Assembly: GCA_039184335.1 (NCBI GenBank)
Contig: JBCDBD010000042.1
Location: 1 to 22,471 of the forward strand
Origin: JBCDBD01 sp039184335
GTDB taxonomy: Bacteria; Bacteroidota; Bacteroidia; Flavobacteriales; Flavobacteriaceae
DNA: 22,471 nt
Direction of reading: 5' to 3'
The translations under genes and the position numbers were made by a program. The notes below the pieces were generated by a model. The model saw only the letters and a list, made by a program, of their open reading frames with translations, searched no databases and was not told the DNA's origin. Positions 1-7,229 of the stretch are shown here, piece by piece. Every line of letters starts with the position of its first letter. Positions within the stretch are counted from its first letter, which is position 1.

Positions 1-305
1 CAAAAAGGTTCTTCTCTATTTTACGCTGTCATTAACAATATGTCCAATGAACTTATTCCAACGGGCGCCGAAACACCCGAAAATTGCCCGGAAAGACAGG
101 CGAAAACAACACCGATCAATTCCAAAGCGGGTGCAAATATAGAAAGGTTCAAATGACAACACCAAACAATTTTTATGAAAAAAATCAAAAAAAAATCAAC
201 ATTTTGATAACCAAATGTTTACAAAACAAAAAAAGCCTTTAAAACTATGCGCCTTCACTATCTGCCTCGAATACACAGGATAGCAAACCAAGTTTGCATG
301 CCAAG
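1..305. other. Intergenic region without recognisable gene
   Basis: I see no coding sequence with a plausible start on either strand in these 305 bases. The stretch from about 150 to 240 is very AT-rich. Two sequence signals stand out: the leftward TATATTTG near 134-141, and a small perfect inverted repeat, GCAAAC-caa-GTTTGC, at 283-297, just before the thrS promoter. Confidence 0.6.
134..141 (-). promoter_or_regulatory. Possible leftward promoter -7 element
   Basis: Read on the minus strand this is TATATTTG, a perfect match to the Bacteroidota -7 consensus TAnnTTTG. A TTTG at 166-163 lies 21 nt upstream, slightly beyond the usual spacing. Transcription would run off the left edge of the window. 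I see no open reading frame starting in the remaining ~125 bases, so the product would be a long leader, an RNA, or a gene beyond the edge. Confidence 0.35.
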
Positions 306-340
306 TATCTTGTAGGCATCAATACAAGATAGTATCTTTG
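306..340 (+). promoter_or_regulatory. thrS promoter overlapping a 9-bp inverted repeat
   Basis: A TTG at 310-312 is followed after 20 nt by TATCTTTG at 333-340, a good Bacteroidota housekeeping promoter. Transcription should start near 346, leaving a leader of about 20 nt before the thrS ATG. A perfect inverted repeat, TATCTTGTA (306-314) and TACAAGATA (323-331) with an 8-nt spacer, covers the -33 element and most of the spacer. That is where a dimeric repressor would sit. The operator role is inference. Confidence 0.6.
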
Positions 341-368
341 CCCACCTTTGAATCAACGACTAGAATAA

Positions 369-2309
369 ATGATTGAAATCACTTTGCCTGATGGTGCCAT
401 AAAAACAGTTTCAAAAGGGAGCACCCCATTGGATATCGCTAAAAGCATTAGCGAAGGCCTGGCCAGAAATATCATATCGGCACGTTTTAATGAAATCACC
501 GTTGAAATAACAACGCCATTGAAAGATAGTGGCACGCTTACCTTGTTCACCTGGAACGATGATGAGGGCAAAAAAGCTTTTTGGCATTCCACATCACATA
601 TTATGGCACAAGCCTTGGAAGAACTTTACCCCGATATAAAACTGACCATTGGTCCAGCTATCGAAAACGGTTTCTATTATGATGTGGATTTTGGGGAACA
701 TTCCATATCTGAAAAAGATTTTCCGGTCATAGAGAAAAAAGCACTGGAAATCGCGAGGGGGAAACACGATTTTAAAATGCGTGAAGTTTCAAAGAAAGAT
801 GCCCTTGATTTCTATGAAAAGCAGCACAATGAGTTTAAAATAGAACTTATTGGAAACCTAAAAGATGGTGAAATTACTTTTTGCGACCACAGTACCTTTA
901 CCGATTTATGCCGTGGCGGGCATATTCCCCATACAGGTATCGTGAAAGCTATCAAGATATTGAGTGTAGCCGGTGCTTATTGGCGTGGCGATGAGAACAA
1001 CAAACAATTGACAAGGGTGTACGGCATCTCTTTTCCGAAGCAGAAAGAACTAACGGCATATCTTGACCTTTTGGAAGAGGCCAAGAAAAGAGACCACCGA
1101 AAATTGGGCAAAGAACTCGAACTATTTACATTTTCACAGAAAGTGGGCCAAGGACTGCCGCTATGGCTTCCCAAGGGTGCCGCCCTCAGGGAACGATTGG
1201 AACAGTTCTTGAAGAGGGCCCAGAAAAAAGCTGGATATGAAATGGTCGTCACGCCACATATCGGGCAGAAAGAGCTATATGTCACTTCTGGACATTATGA
1301 AAAATATGGTGAAGATAGTTTTCAGCCCATTCATACACCAAAAGAAGATGAAGAGTTTTTACTCAAGCCCATGAACTGTCCCCATCATTGTGAAATTTTC
1401 AACAGCACCCCTTACAGTTACCGAGACCTACCTAAGCGTTATGCTGAATTTGGCACAGTATACCGATACGAACAAAGTGGTGAACTGCATGGACTTACAA
1501 GGGTTCGAGGTTTCACCCAAGATGATGCCCACATTTTTTGTACCCCTGACCAACTCAATGACGAGTTTAAAAATGTGATCGATCTTTCACTTTATGTTTT
1601 AGGTTCTTTAGGATTTGAAAATTTTACCGCCCAGGTATCTGTTCGAGATTTAGAGAAGCCGGAAAAATATATTGGGGATGTTGCGAACTGGGAAAAGGCG
1701 GAGCAAGCCATTATCAATGCGGCCGAAGAGAAAGGGCTTGACTATGTCATTGAATCGGGTGAAGCTGCCTTTTATGGCCCAAAGTTGGACTTTATGGTAA
1801 AGGATGCCTTAGGTAGAAATTGGCAATTAGGCACCATTCAAGTCGATTATAACCTACCCATACGATTTGACCTTACCTACAAGGGCAAAGACAACGAGTT
1901 GCACCGACCTATCATGATACATCGTGCTCCTTTCGGGAGCTTAGAGCGATTTGTTGCCCTTTTGCTCGAACATACTGGCGGAAATTTTCCACTTTGGCTC
2001 ATTCCACAACAGGCTATCGTACTGCCTGTCAGCGAGAAACATGAAAAATATGCAGAAAAAGTTTTGAATTCGCTGGAAAATCACGAAATTCGCGCGCTCA
2101 TTGATAGGAGGAACGAGACTGTAGGAAAAAAAATTCGTGAGGCTGAGCTAAAAAAAATACCTTTCATGCTCATCGTTGGGGAACACGAAGAGGAAAGTGA
2201 TAGCATTGCCGTTCGAAGACATGGTGGAAAAGACCTTGGAAGCATTACTATTAGCGAGTTTGCCAACTTGGTTTCAAAAGAAATAAGTAGTACCTTAAAG
2301 TCGTTCTAA
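369..2309 (+). CDS. thrS: Threonine--tRNA ligase
   Basis: Class II aminoacyl-tRNA synthetase charging tRNA-Thr in the cytoplasm, and editing Ser-tRNA-Thr. The 646 aa form the full-length family architecture: an N-terminal TGS domain (about 1-62), then the editing/SAD domain with its metal-type residues H73, H77, C181 and H185 (HSTSH and CRGGH). The catalytic core carries zinc ligands C337, H388 and H518, with motif 2 around GLTRVRGFTQDDAH and motif 3 around MIHRAPFGSLER. A C-terminal anticodon-binding domain follows (about 540-640). The ATG at 369 lies about 20 nt downstream of the predicted transcription start, with no Shine-Dalgarno, as is usual in this phylum. It heads the operon with infC, rpmI and rplT. 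Nothing appears to be missing. Confidence 0.98.
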   Translation: MIEITLPDGAIKTVSKGSTPLDIAKSISEGLARNIISARFNEITVEITTPLKDSGTLTLFTWNDDEGKKAFWHSTSHIMAQALEELYPDIKLTIGPAIENGFYYDVDFGEHSISEKDFPVIEKKALEIARGKHDFKMREVSKKDALDFYEKQHNEFKIELIGNLKDGEITFCDHSTFTDLCRGGHIPHTGIVKAIKILSVAGAYWRGDENNKQLTRVYGISFPKQKELTAYLDLLEEAKKRDHRKLGKELELFTFSQKVGQGLPLWLPKGAALRERLEQFLKRAQKKAGYEMVVTPHIGQKELYVTSGHYEKYGEDSFQPIHTPKEDEEFLLKPMNCPHHCEIFNSTPYSYRDLPKRYAEFGTVYRYEQSGELHGLTRVRGFTQDDAHIFCTPDQLNDEFKNVIDLSLYVLGSLGFENFTAQVSVRDLEKPEKYIGDVANWEKAEQAIINAAEEKGLDYVIESGEAAFYGPKLDFMVKDALGRNWQLGTIQVDYNLPIRFDLTYKGKDNELHRPIMIHRAPFGSLERFVALLLEHTGGNFPLWLIPQQAIVLPVSEKHEKYAEKVLNSLENHEIRALIDRRNETVGKKIREAELKKIPFMLIVGEHEEESDSIAVRRHGGKDLGSITISEFANLVSKEISSTLKSF

Positions 2310-2338
2310 AAATTTAAGTTTAACTAAAAATATACGTC

Positions 2339-2896
2339 ATAGCAATACGAAGAAGGTTTAGGCCCCAACCAAGGAGGGAGAATAAAAATCCCCACAATAT
2401 CAATGATAAGATTACTGCCCCAGAAGTCAGACTTGTGGGCGACAATGTAGAAATGGGTGTTTATCCCATTAGAAAAGCTTTGGCAAAAGCCCAGGAACTG
2501 GAGTTGGATTTGGTTGAAATATCGCCAAAAGCCAATCCGCCCGTATGCAAGATTATTGATTACAAAAAATTTCTTTACGAGCAAAAAAAACGTGAAAAGG
2601 CCATGAAGGCCAAAGCGACCAAAGTTATCGTAAAGGAAATACGTTTTGGCCCACAGACCGACGACCATGATTATGAATTTAAAAAGAGACATGCAGAGAA
2701 ATTTCTGAAGGATGGGGCCAAATTAAAGGCATATGTCTTTTTCAAGGGTCGATCTATCGTCTACAAAGACCAGGGAGAGATCCTCTTATTGAAATTGGCC
2801 CAAGAATTGGAAGAGTTAGGCAAAGTAGAGCAAATGCCAAAATTAGAGGGAAAGCGAATGACCATGTTCATTGCCCCTAAGACAAGTAAAAAATAA
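2339..2896 (+). CDS. infC: Translation initiation factor IF-3 (AUA start)
   Basis: IF3 binds the 30S subunit, blocks premature 50S joining and checks the start codon-initiator tRNA pairing. The C-terminal half is a classic IF3 domain (VKEIRFGPQTDDHDYEFK, then the GRSIVYKDQG region). The frame has no ATG upstream of conserved N-terminal sequence. A GTG at 2435 would remove the conserved stretch INDKITAPEVRLVG. Reading upstream, the frame continues through A-I-R-R-R-F-R, the usual flavobacterial N-terminus, preceded by ATA at 2339-2341; the next upstream in-frame stop is TAA at 2321. I therefore place the start at AUA, giving 185 aa. Rare non-AUG start codons on infC are the known basis of IF3 autoregulation in E. 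coli (AUU). It lies 29 nt after thrS. Confidence 0.9.
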   Translation: MAIRRRFRPQPRRENKNPHNINDKITAPEVRLVGDNVEMGVYPIRKALAKAQELELDLVEISPKANPPVCKIIDYKKFLYEQKKREKAMKAKATKVIVKEIRFGPQTDDHDYEFKKRHAEKFLKDGAKLKAYVFFKGRSIVYKDQGEILLLKLAQELEELGKVEQMPKLEGKRMTMFIAPKTSKK

Positions 2897-2921
2897 GCGG
2901 AGATAAATTTAAATAGGAAAA

Positions 2922-3119
2922 ATGCCCAAGATGAAAACCAAATCCAGTGCCAAAAAGCGGTTTAAGCTAACCGGTTCTGGTAAAATCAAACGAAAGCACG
3001 CTTTCAAGAGTCACATTTTGACCAAAAAATCCAAAAAGCGTAAGCTCAAGTTGACACACTCTACATTGGTACATGAGTCTGATGTCAACAGCATTAAAGA
3101 ACAATTACGTTTAAAATAA
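2922..3119 (+). CDS. rpmI: 50S ribosomal protein L35
   Basis: Small, strongly basic large-subunit ribosomal protein of 65 aa, the normal family length. It opens with the family signature MPKMKTKSSAKKRFKLTGSG, followed by the basic stretch KIKRKHAFKSHILTKKSKKRKL. It begins 25 nt after the infC stop and precedes rplT, the conserved infC-rpmI-rplT order. There is no promoter-like element in front, so it is presumably transcribed from the thrS promoter. Confidence 0.98.
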   Translation: MPKMKTKSSAKKRFKLTGSGKIKRKHAFKSHILTKKSKKRKLKLTHSTLVHESDVNSIKEQLRLK

Positions 3120-3214
3120 TTGTTTATTTAACCGGTACATTACTATTAACCCTGGAGTCAGGCTCCAAAAGTTCCTTAAACAAAAGGACGCCTGCTACAA
3201 AAAAATGAAACATT
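3120..3214 (+). promoter_or_regulatory. Structured spacer between rpmI and rplT
   Basis: A 95-nt gap in an otherwise tight operon. It contains TGGAG-tcagg-CTCCA (3153-3167), which competes with an alternative CCTG/CAGG pairing in the same bases, and TCCTT-aaacaa-AAGGA (3173-3188). L20 is known in other phyla to repress its own operon by binding an mRNA leader that mimics 23S rRNA. This spacer is in the right place for such a site, but the stems are short and the role is inference. Confidence 0.35.
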
Positions 3215-3559
3215 ATGCCAAGATCAGTAAATTCAGTTGCTTCAAGAGCTAGAAGAAAAAAAGTGATGAAGCAAGCCAAAGGTTACTTCGGAAGACGTAA
3301 AAATGTCTGGACAGTAGCCAAGAATGCGGTAGAAAAAGCAATGCAATATGCCTACCGTGACAGAAGAAACAAAAAAAGAAATTTCCGTGCACTTTGGATT
3401 ACACGTATCAATGCCGGTGCCCGAATGTACGGAATGTCGTATTCACAATTCATGGGCAAAGTAAAAGCCAATGGTATAGCACTCAACCGGAAAGTTCTGG
3501 CAGATTTGGCCATGAACCACCCCGATGCCTTTAAGGCCATCGTTGAAAAAGTGAAGTAA
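3215..3559 (+). CDS. rplT: 50S ribosomal protein L20
   Basis: Early-assembly 23S rRNA-binding protein of the large subunit. The 114 aa match the family length. The N-terminus is the basic extension MPRSVNSVASRARRKKVMKQ, followed by AKGYFGRRKNVW and RDRRNKKRNFRALWITRINA, all L20 landmarks. It is the last gene of the thrS-infC-rpmI-rplT operon and is followed within 35 nt by a strong hairpin. In bacteria where it has been studied, L20 also controls translation of its own operon. Confidence 0.98.
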   Translation: MPRSVNSVASRARRKKVMKQAKGYFGRRKNVWTVAKNAVEKAMQYAYRDRRNKKRNFRALWITRINAGARMYGMSYSQFMGKVKANGIALNRKVLADLAMNHPDAFKAIVEKVK

Positions 3560-3591
3560 CAATTTAAACATAAACTTACCCCGCTTATTTA

Positions 3592-3620
3592 AAATCCCGC
3601 TCTTGAGAGCGGGATTTTTA
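3592..3620. terminator. Bidirectional intrinsic terminator (rplT / yjbQ)
   Basis: A perfect 12-bp hairpin, AAATCCCGCTCT (3592-3603) with AGAGCGGGATTT (3606-3617), is followed by a T-run on the plus strand and, read leftwards, by GATTTTAAAT on the minus strand. It lies between two convergent genes, and the yjbQ stop codon TAA (3620-3618) sits right at its edge. It should end both transcripts. Confidence 0.9.
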
Positions 3621-4040
3621 GTTTCCAAATGCGGTGAGTACCAATTTACGACTTGGGGCATGGTTCCGATGTTCGCAAAGATAGATTCCTTGCCAAACGC
3701 CCAGGTTCAATCTTCCGTTGGTCAACGGCACTTGAACCGATGACCCCATCAATGAGGCTTTGACGTGTGCGGGCATATCATCGGGTCCTTCGTAATTGTG
3801 TACATAGTATGGGGCATTCTCAGGTACCATGATGTTCAAATGGCTTTCGAAATCAACCCTTACGGTCGGGTCTGCATTTTCGTTGATGGTCAAACTCGCT
3901 GAAGTATGTTTGATAAAAACCTGGAGCATACCCATTTCAATTTTACTAATTTCAGGAATAGCCGCCAAAACGGTATCTGTGATCAAATGAAAACCTCTAC
4001 TATGGCGTTTTAATGCTATTTCTGATTGGTAAAATTTCAT
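3618..4040 (-). CDS. yjbQ: YjbQ/UPF0047 family protein
   Basis: Small cytoplasmic protein of the YjbQ (UPF0047) family. Members have weak thiamine-phosphate-synthase-like activity in E. coli, but the physiological role is unsettled. The family signature HTSASLTINENADP lies at about residues 45-58, with GVWQGIYLCEHR near the C-terminus. The frame extends upstream to an ATG at 4076, but the family starts at MKFYQSEIALKRHSRGFH, so I use the ATG at 4040 (140 aa). It is divergent from the HAD gene and convergent with rplT. Confidence 0.9.
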   Translation of the reverse strand: MKFYQSEIALKRHSRGFHLITDTVLAAIPEISKIEMGMLQVFIKHTSASLTINENADPTVRVDFESHLNIMVPENAPYYVHNYEGPDDMPAHVKASLMGSSVQVPLTNGRLNLGVWQGIYLCEHRNHAPSRKLVLTAFGN

Positions 4041-4086
4041 ACTGCCGAAATTAATATAAACTTTACACCAATCCATGGTTTACGGT

Positions 4087-4094
4087 TACCTTTG
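4087..4094 (+). promoter_or_regulatory. -7 promoter element of the HAD gene
   Basis: TACCTTTG matches TAnnTTTG exactly. It is 20 nt before the first of two closely spaced ATGs (4110 out of frame, 4114 in frame). The expected -33 TTG is not clear; only TTTA lies near 4062-4065. Confidence 0.5.
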
Positions 4095-4113
4095 CAACTT
4101 CAAATTCAAATGA

Positions 4114-4935
4114 ATGGATTTTTCGAAAATTAAAATGGTGGTCTCTGATATGGACGGCACATTACTGAATTCAAACCATGAGGTGAGCGACCGGTTCTTT
4201 TCCATTTTTGAGAAACTTAAAAAAAAAGGGATTCTTTTCGTAGCGGCAAGTGGGCGCCAATACCACAGTATGGTCAACAAACTGGATACCATTAAAGATG
4301 ATGTCATCTTCATCGCTGAAAATGGGGCTTTGGTGAGGAATCAGGACAAAGAACTGTCCTCCACTGCCTTAGATCTGAACATCAAAAACGAACTGCTCCA
4401 TATTGTAGACAAAATAGACGGGGCCCATGCCATGTTGTGCGGAAAATACAAATCATATTTTGATGGAAAATCAGTGCGGTTTTTGAATCAGCTCAAAGAA
4501 TACTACTCTGCCTTCGAAGTGGTTGATGACTATAGATCGGTATCGAACGAAATTGTCAAAATAGCTGTTTACCATGCCACCAATGCTGAAGCGTACATCT
4601 ATCCGCAAGTGGCCCATCTCGAGAATGAAGTCAAGGTAAAGGTCTCAGGGCTTCACTGGGTCGATCTGAACCATGTGGAAGCTGACAAGGGCAATGCGCT
4701 CAAAACAGTGATGAAAGAGTTCCATATCGCCCCTCATGAACTCTTGGTATTTGGTGATTACAATAATGATCTTGAAATGCTGGCCCTTACAGAAAATAGT
4801 TTTGCTATGGCCAATGCGCACCCAAATGTAAAAGCAGTTGCCAAACATGAAACTACCAGCAATGATGCATTTGGGGTTGAGTTAATTCTTGAGCAATTGC
4901 TAAATTCATATTCCCAACTCATGGGGGAGGTCTAA
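4114..4935 (+). CDS. Cof-type HAD-IIB family phosphatase
   Basis: Cytoplasmic haloacid-dehalogenase-superfamily phosphatase of the Cof/YidA type. Members dephosphorylate sugar phosphates, FMN or pyridoxal phosphate with broad specificity, so the substrate cannot be read from sequence. Motif I is DMDGTLL, with nucleophile D12 and acid/base D14. Motif II is the AASGR segment. Motif IV is GDYNNDLEML near residue 212, preceded by DKGNAL with the motif III lysine. The region between motifs II and III is the C2-type cap. At 273 aa it is normal for the family. It is transcribed away from yjbQ and lies 43 nt before the FGE-like gene, so the two may share a transcript. Confidence 0.92.
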   Translation: MDFSKIKMVVSDMDGTLLNSNHEVSDRFFSIFEKLKKKGILFVAASGRQYHSMVNKLDTIKDDVIFIAENGALVRNQDKELSSTALDLNIKNELLHIVDKIDGAHAMLCGKYKSYFDGKSVRFLNQLKEYYSAFEVVDDYRSVSNEIVKIAVYHATNAEAYIYPQVAHLENEVKVKVSGLHWVDLNHVEADKGNALKTVMKEFHIAPHELLVFGDYNNDLEMLALTENSFAMANAHPNVKAVAKHETTSNDAFGVELILEQLLNSYSQLMGEV

Positions 4936-4978
4936 CTGTCTGAAAAATTCAGTTTTAGCCTATTTTTTTTACCTTACA

Positions 4979-5593
4979 ATGGTAAAGATGCACAATACAC
5001 TCAAGTTAACGATTTCGTCAGCCTTTTTAGGATTTACTTTTTGTGGTTGTATCCAGAAAGAAACACTACATCCGGTAACCGTCAAAGAGTTTCGGCAATT
5101 TGTAGACCAAACAAATTATGTGACGGACGCGGAAAAGTTCGGTTGGTCTTTTGTGCAGCAAGATATTTTGAACTATGAAATGCTGAATGATGCTACTTGG
5201 CAAAATCCTTTTGGAAAAACGTCTGCTAAAGATGGATCACCAGTAACCCAAGTGAGCTATAATGATGCCATAGCTTATTGCAAATGGTCAAATTCAAGAT
5301 TGCCTAACTATAAAGAATATTGGAAGCTTGTACAACAGGATACAAGAAAAATCAATATCAGTTCGCATGGATTGCAATTGGCAGAACAGGTAAATATCGT
5401 TGGTAATGTATGGGACATCACAATTACTGAAAACAAAAGCGGTGAAATTCGTCTAGCAGGGGGATCTTATTTATGCAGTAAGAACACTTGCGACGGTTCA
5501 AATCCAGATAGAAAACTTTTTGTAGATAAGACAACTGGAAATTCAAATATCGGGTTTTCTATACTAAAAAACCAATCAAACAGCATGCGATGA
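4979..5593 (+). CDS. Minimal FGE/SUMF1-like lipoprotein, sulfatase partner
   Basis: Formylglycine-generating enzymes (FGE) oxidise the active-site Cys of type I sulfatases to formylglycine, using copper and oxygen. This 204-aa protein has FGE landmarks: NYVTDAEKFGWSFV (46-59), SPVTQVSYNDAIAYCKWSNSR (87-107, ending in LP), GNVWDIT (142-148) and GGSYLC(x4)C (161-171). C166 and C171 align with the copper-binding cysteine pair of true FGEs. It is much shorter than usual FGEs (roughly 280-330 aa). It lacks the N-terminal GG-x-F-x-MG block and a central segment, and its sequence after C171 is divergent. The N-terminus has a hydrophobic stretch ending in FCGC, a lipobox-like signal, so it may be exported; most bacterial FGEs are cytosolic. 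Its stop overlaps the sulfatase start (ATGA), strongly linking the two. Function is inferred. Confidence 0.75.
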   Translation: MVKMHNTLKLTISSAFLGFTFCGCIQKETLHPVTVKEFRQFVDQTNYVTDAEKFGWSFVQQDILNYEMLNDATWQNPFGKTSAKDGSPVTQVSYNDAIAYCKWSNSRLPNYKEYWKLVQQDTRKINISSHGLQLAEQVNIVGNVWDITITENKSGEIRLAGGSYLCSKNTCDGSNPDRKLFVDKTTGNSNIGFSILKNQSNSMR

Positions 5594-7212
5594 GACTTAT
5601 TCCATTAATGGCAACCCTTTTGCTCTTTGTTCAATCTTCAACAGAATTTGGCAAAAAAAAATCAGCATTAAATTCTGCTCCCCCCAACATTATTTTTATC
5701 ATGTCTGATGATCATGCCTACCAGGCCATTAGTGCCTATGGTAGCCAACTCATCAAAACCCCCAATATTGATCGTTTGGCCAAGGAAGGAATGTTGTTTA
5801 CCAATGCCTGTGTCACCAATTCAATATGTGCGCCGTCAAGGGCAACCATCCTTACCGGAACGCATACCCATATCAATGGTAAAATCGATAACCATTTTCC
5901 TTTTGATACTACCCAAGTGACTTTTCCCCAACTGTTTCAAGACCATGGATACAAAACTGCCATGTTCGGAAAACTACATTTCGGAAATAGCCCCAAGGGA
6001 GTAGATGAGTTTAAAATATTACCTGGACAAGGCAATTACATCAATCCAGATTTTATTACAACTACTGGAGACACCACAAGAATTGAAGGCTATGTAACGG
6101 ATATAATTACAGACCTTACCATTGATTGGTTGAAAAGGGAAGGTGGAAAAGATGAACCTTTCATGATGATGTACCTTCATAAGGCACCCCATCGTCCCTG
6201 GTGGCCTCGTCCAGATAAATTCGCCGAATTCCATAAAAAGACGTTTCCAGAACCCAAGACCCTTTTTGACCAATATGAAAACCGGGGAACGGCGGCGAAA
6301 ACTGCTGAAATGAATTTACTGCATCACATGATGTACAATCACGATAGTAAAGTAAGGCCTGAGACCATTAAAAAAATGGGAGAAAAGGTGCAACCTAAGG
6401 TTATTGAGTACCCCAATGGATTCTATGGCCCTTATCGCAGGGCTACAGATGAGCAAAAAGCCCAATACCGCCCTATTTTGGATGCCATTAATACGGAATT
6501 TGAGGAAAAATGGCCCATGATGTCCGAAAAGGAAAAAATGCAATGGAAATATCAGCGCTACATGCAAGATTATCTAGGCTGCATTTCCTCGGTCGATGAT
6601 AACGTAGGTCGTCTTTTGGACTATTTGGATGAAACTGGACTAGCGGAGAATACCATTGTTATTTACACCTCGGACCAAGGATTCTTTTTAGGGGAACATG
6701 GATGGTTCGATAAGCGATTTATTTACAACGAGTCTTTTAAAACACCCCTTATGGCCCGCTGGCCCAATCACATAAATGCCGGTACCGTAGAGACCTCAAT
6801 GGTCCAAAATCTCGATTTTGCACAAACGCTTTTGGAAGCCGCTCAAATTAAGGCTCCCGACCATATGCAGGGTGAAAGTCTTATGCCCTTGCTTTTGGGT
6901 AAAACAGATCAATGGGATAGGAATGCCGTGTATTACCACTATTACGAATATCCAGCAGTACATATGGTCAAAAGGCATTATGGTATTGTAACGGAGGAGT
7001 TTAAACTGGCCCATTTTTATCATGATGTTGATGAATGGGAACTCTATGATCGCATTAAAGATCCCAATGAACTCAGAAATGTTTACCATGAGGAAGCGTA
7101 TCGGGACATCGTAGAAACCCTTAAAAATGACTTGAGCTTACTCCGAAAAAAGTATCAAGATTCAGTTGAACTGGACCAAAAGTTCATTGAGTTATACAAA
7201 ACCAAGAAATAA
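5590..7212 (+). CDS. Type I (Cys-type) sulfatase
   Basis: Formylglycine-dependent arylsulfatase-family hydrolase, probably exported, removing sulfate esters from a carbohydrate or similar substrate. Metal ligands D40-D41 lie in IIFIMSDDH. The maturation motif is C-A-P-S-R at 80-84, with C80 converted to formylglycine. K128/H130 (FGKLHFG), K198/H201 (LHKAPHRPW), D362-Q363 (TSDQGFFLGEHGW) and K375 complete the active site. The N-terminus (MRLIPLMATLLLFVQSS) is a short signal peptide. Its overall look recalls GlcNAc-6-sulfatase/heparan-type sulfatases of Bacteroidota, but the substrate is not established. The start ATG overlaps the FGE-like gene's TGA, so the two are translationally coupled. No SusC/SusD or glycoside hydrolase genes are nearby. 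Confidence 0.93.
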   Translation: MRLIPLMATLLLFVQSSTEFGKKKSALNSAPPNIIFIMSDDHAYQAISAYGSQLIKTPNIDRLAKEGMLFTNACVTNSICAPSRATILTGTHTHINGKIDNHFPFDTTQVTFPQLFQDHGYKTAMFGKLHFGNSPKGVDEFKILPGQGNYINPDFITTTGDTTRIEGYVTDIITDLTIDWLKREGGKDEPFMMMYLHKAPHRPWWPRPDKFAEFHKKTFPEPKTLFDQYENRGTAAKTAEMNLLHHMMYNHDSKVRPETIKKMGEKVQPKVIEYPNGFYGPYRRATDEQKAQYRPILDAINTEFEEKWPMMSEKEKMQWKYQRYMQDYLGCISSVDDNVGRLLDYLDETGLAENTIVIYTSDQGFFLGEHGWFDKRFIYNESFKTPLMARWPNHINAGTVETSMVQNLDFAQTLLEAAQIKAPDHMQGESLMPLLLGKTDQWDRNAVYYHYYEYPAVHMVKRHYGIVTEEFKLAHFYHDVDEWELYDRIKDPNELRNVYHEEAYRDIVETLKNDLSLLRKKYQDSVELDQKFIELYKTKK

Positions 7213-7229
7213 TAAAGGCTTTTTGGTGC

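Noticed and set aside
2324..2692. Minus-strand frame of 122 codons opposite the infC start
   Set aside because: It overlaps the true N-terminus of infC, has no promoter-like sequence and no recognisable family.
4979..5593. Gliding lipoprotein GldK/GldJ-type SUMF1 protein
   Set aside because: GldJ/GldK are larger and, as I recall, lack the copper cysteine pair; this protein has both cysteines and is coupled to a sulfatase.
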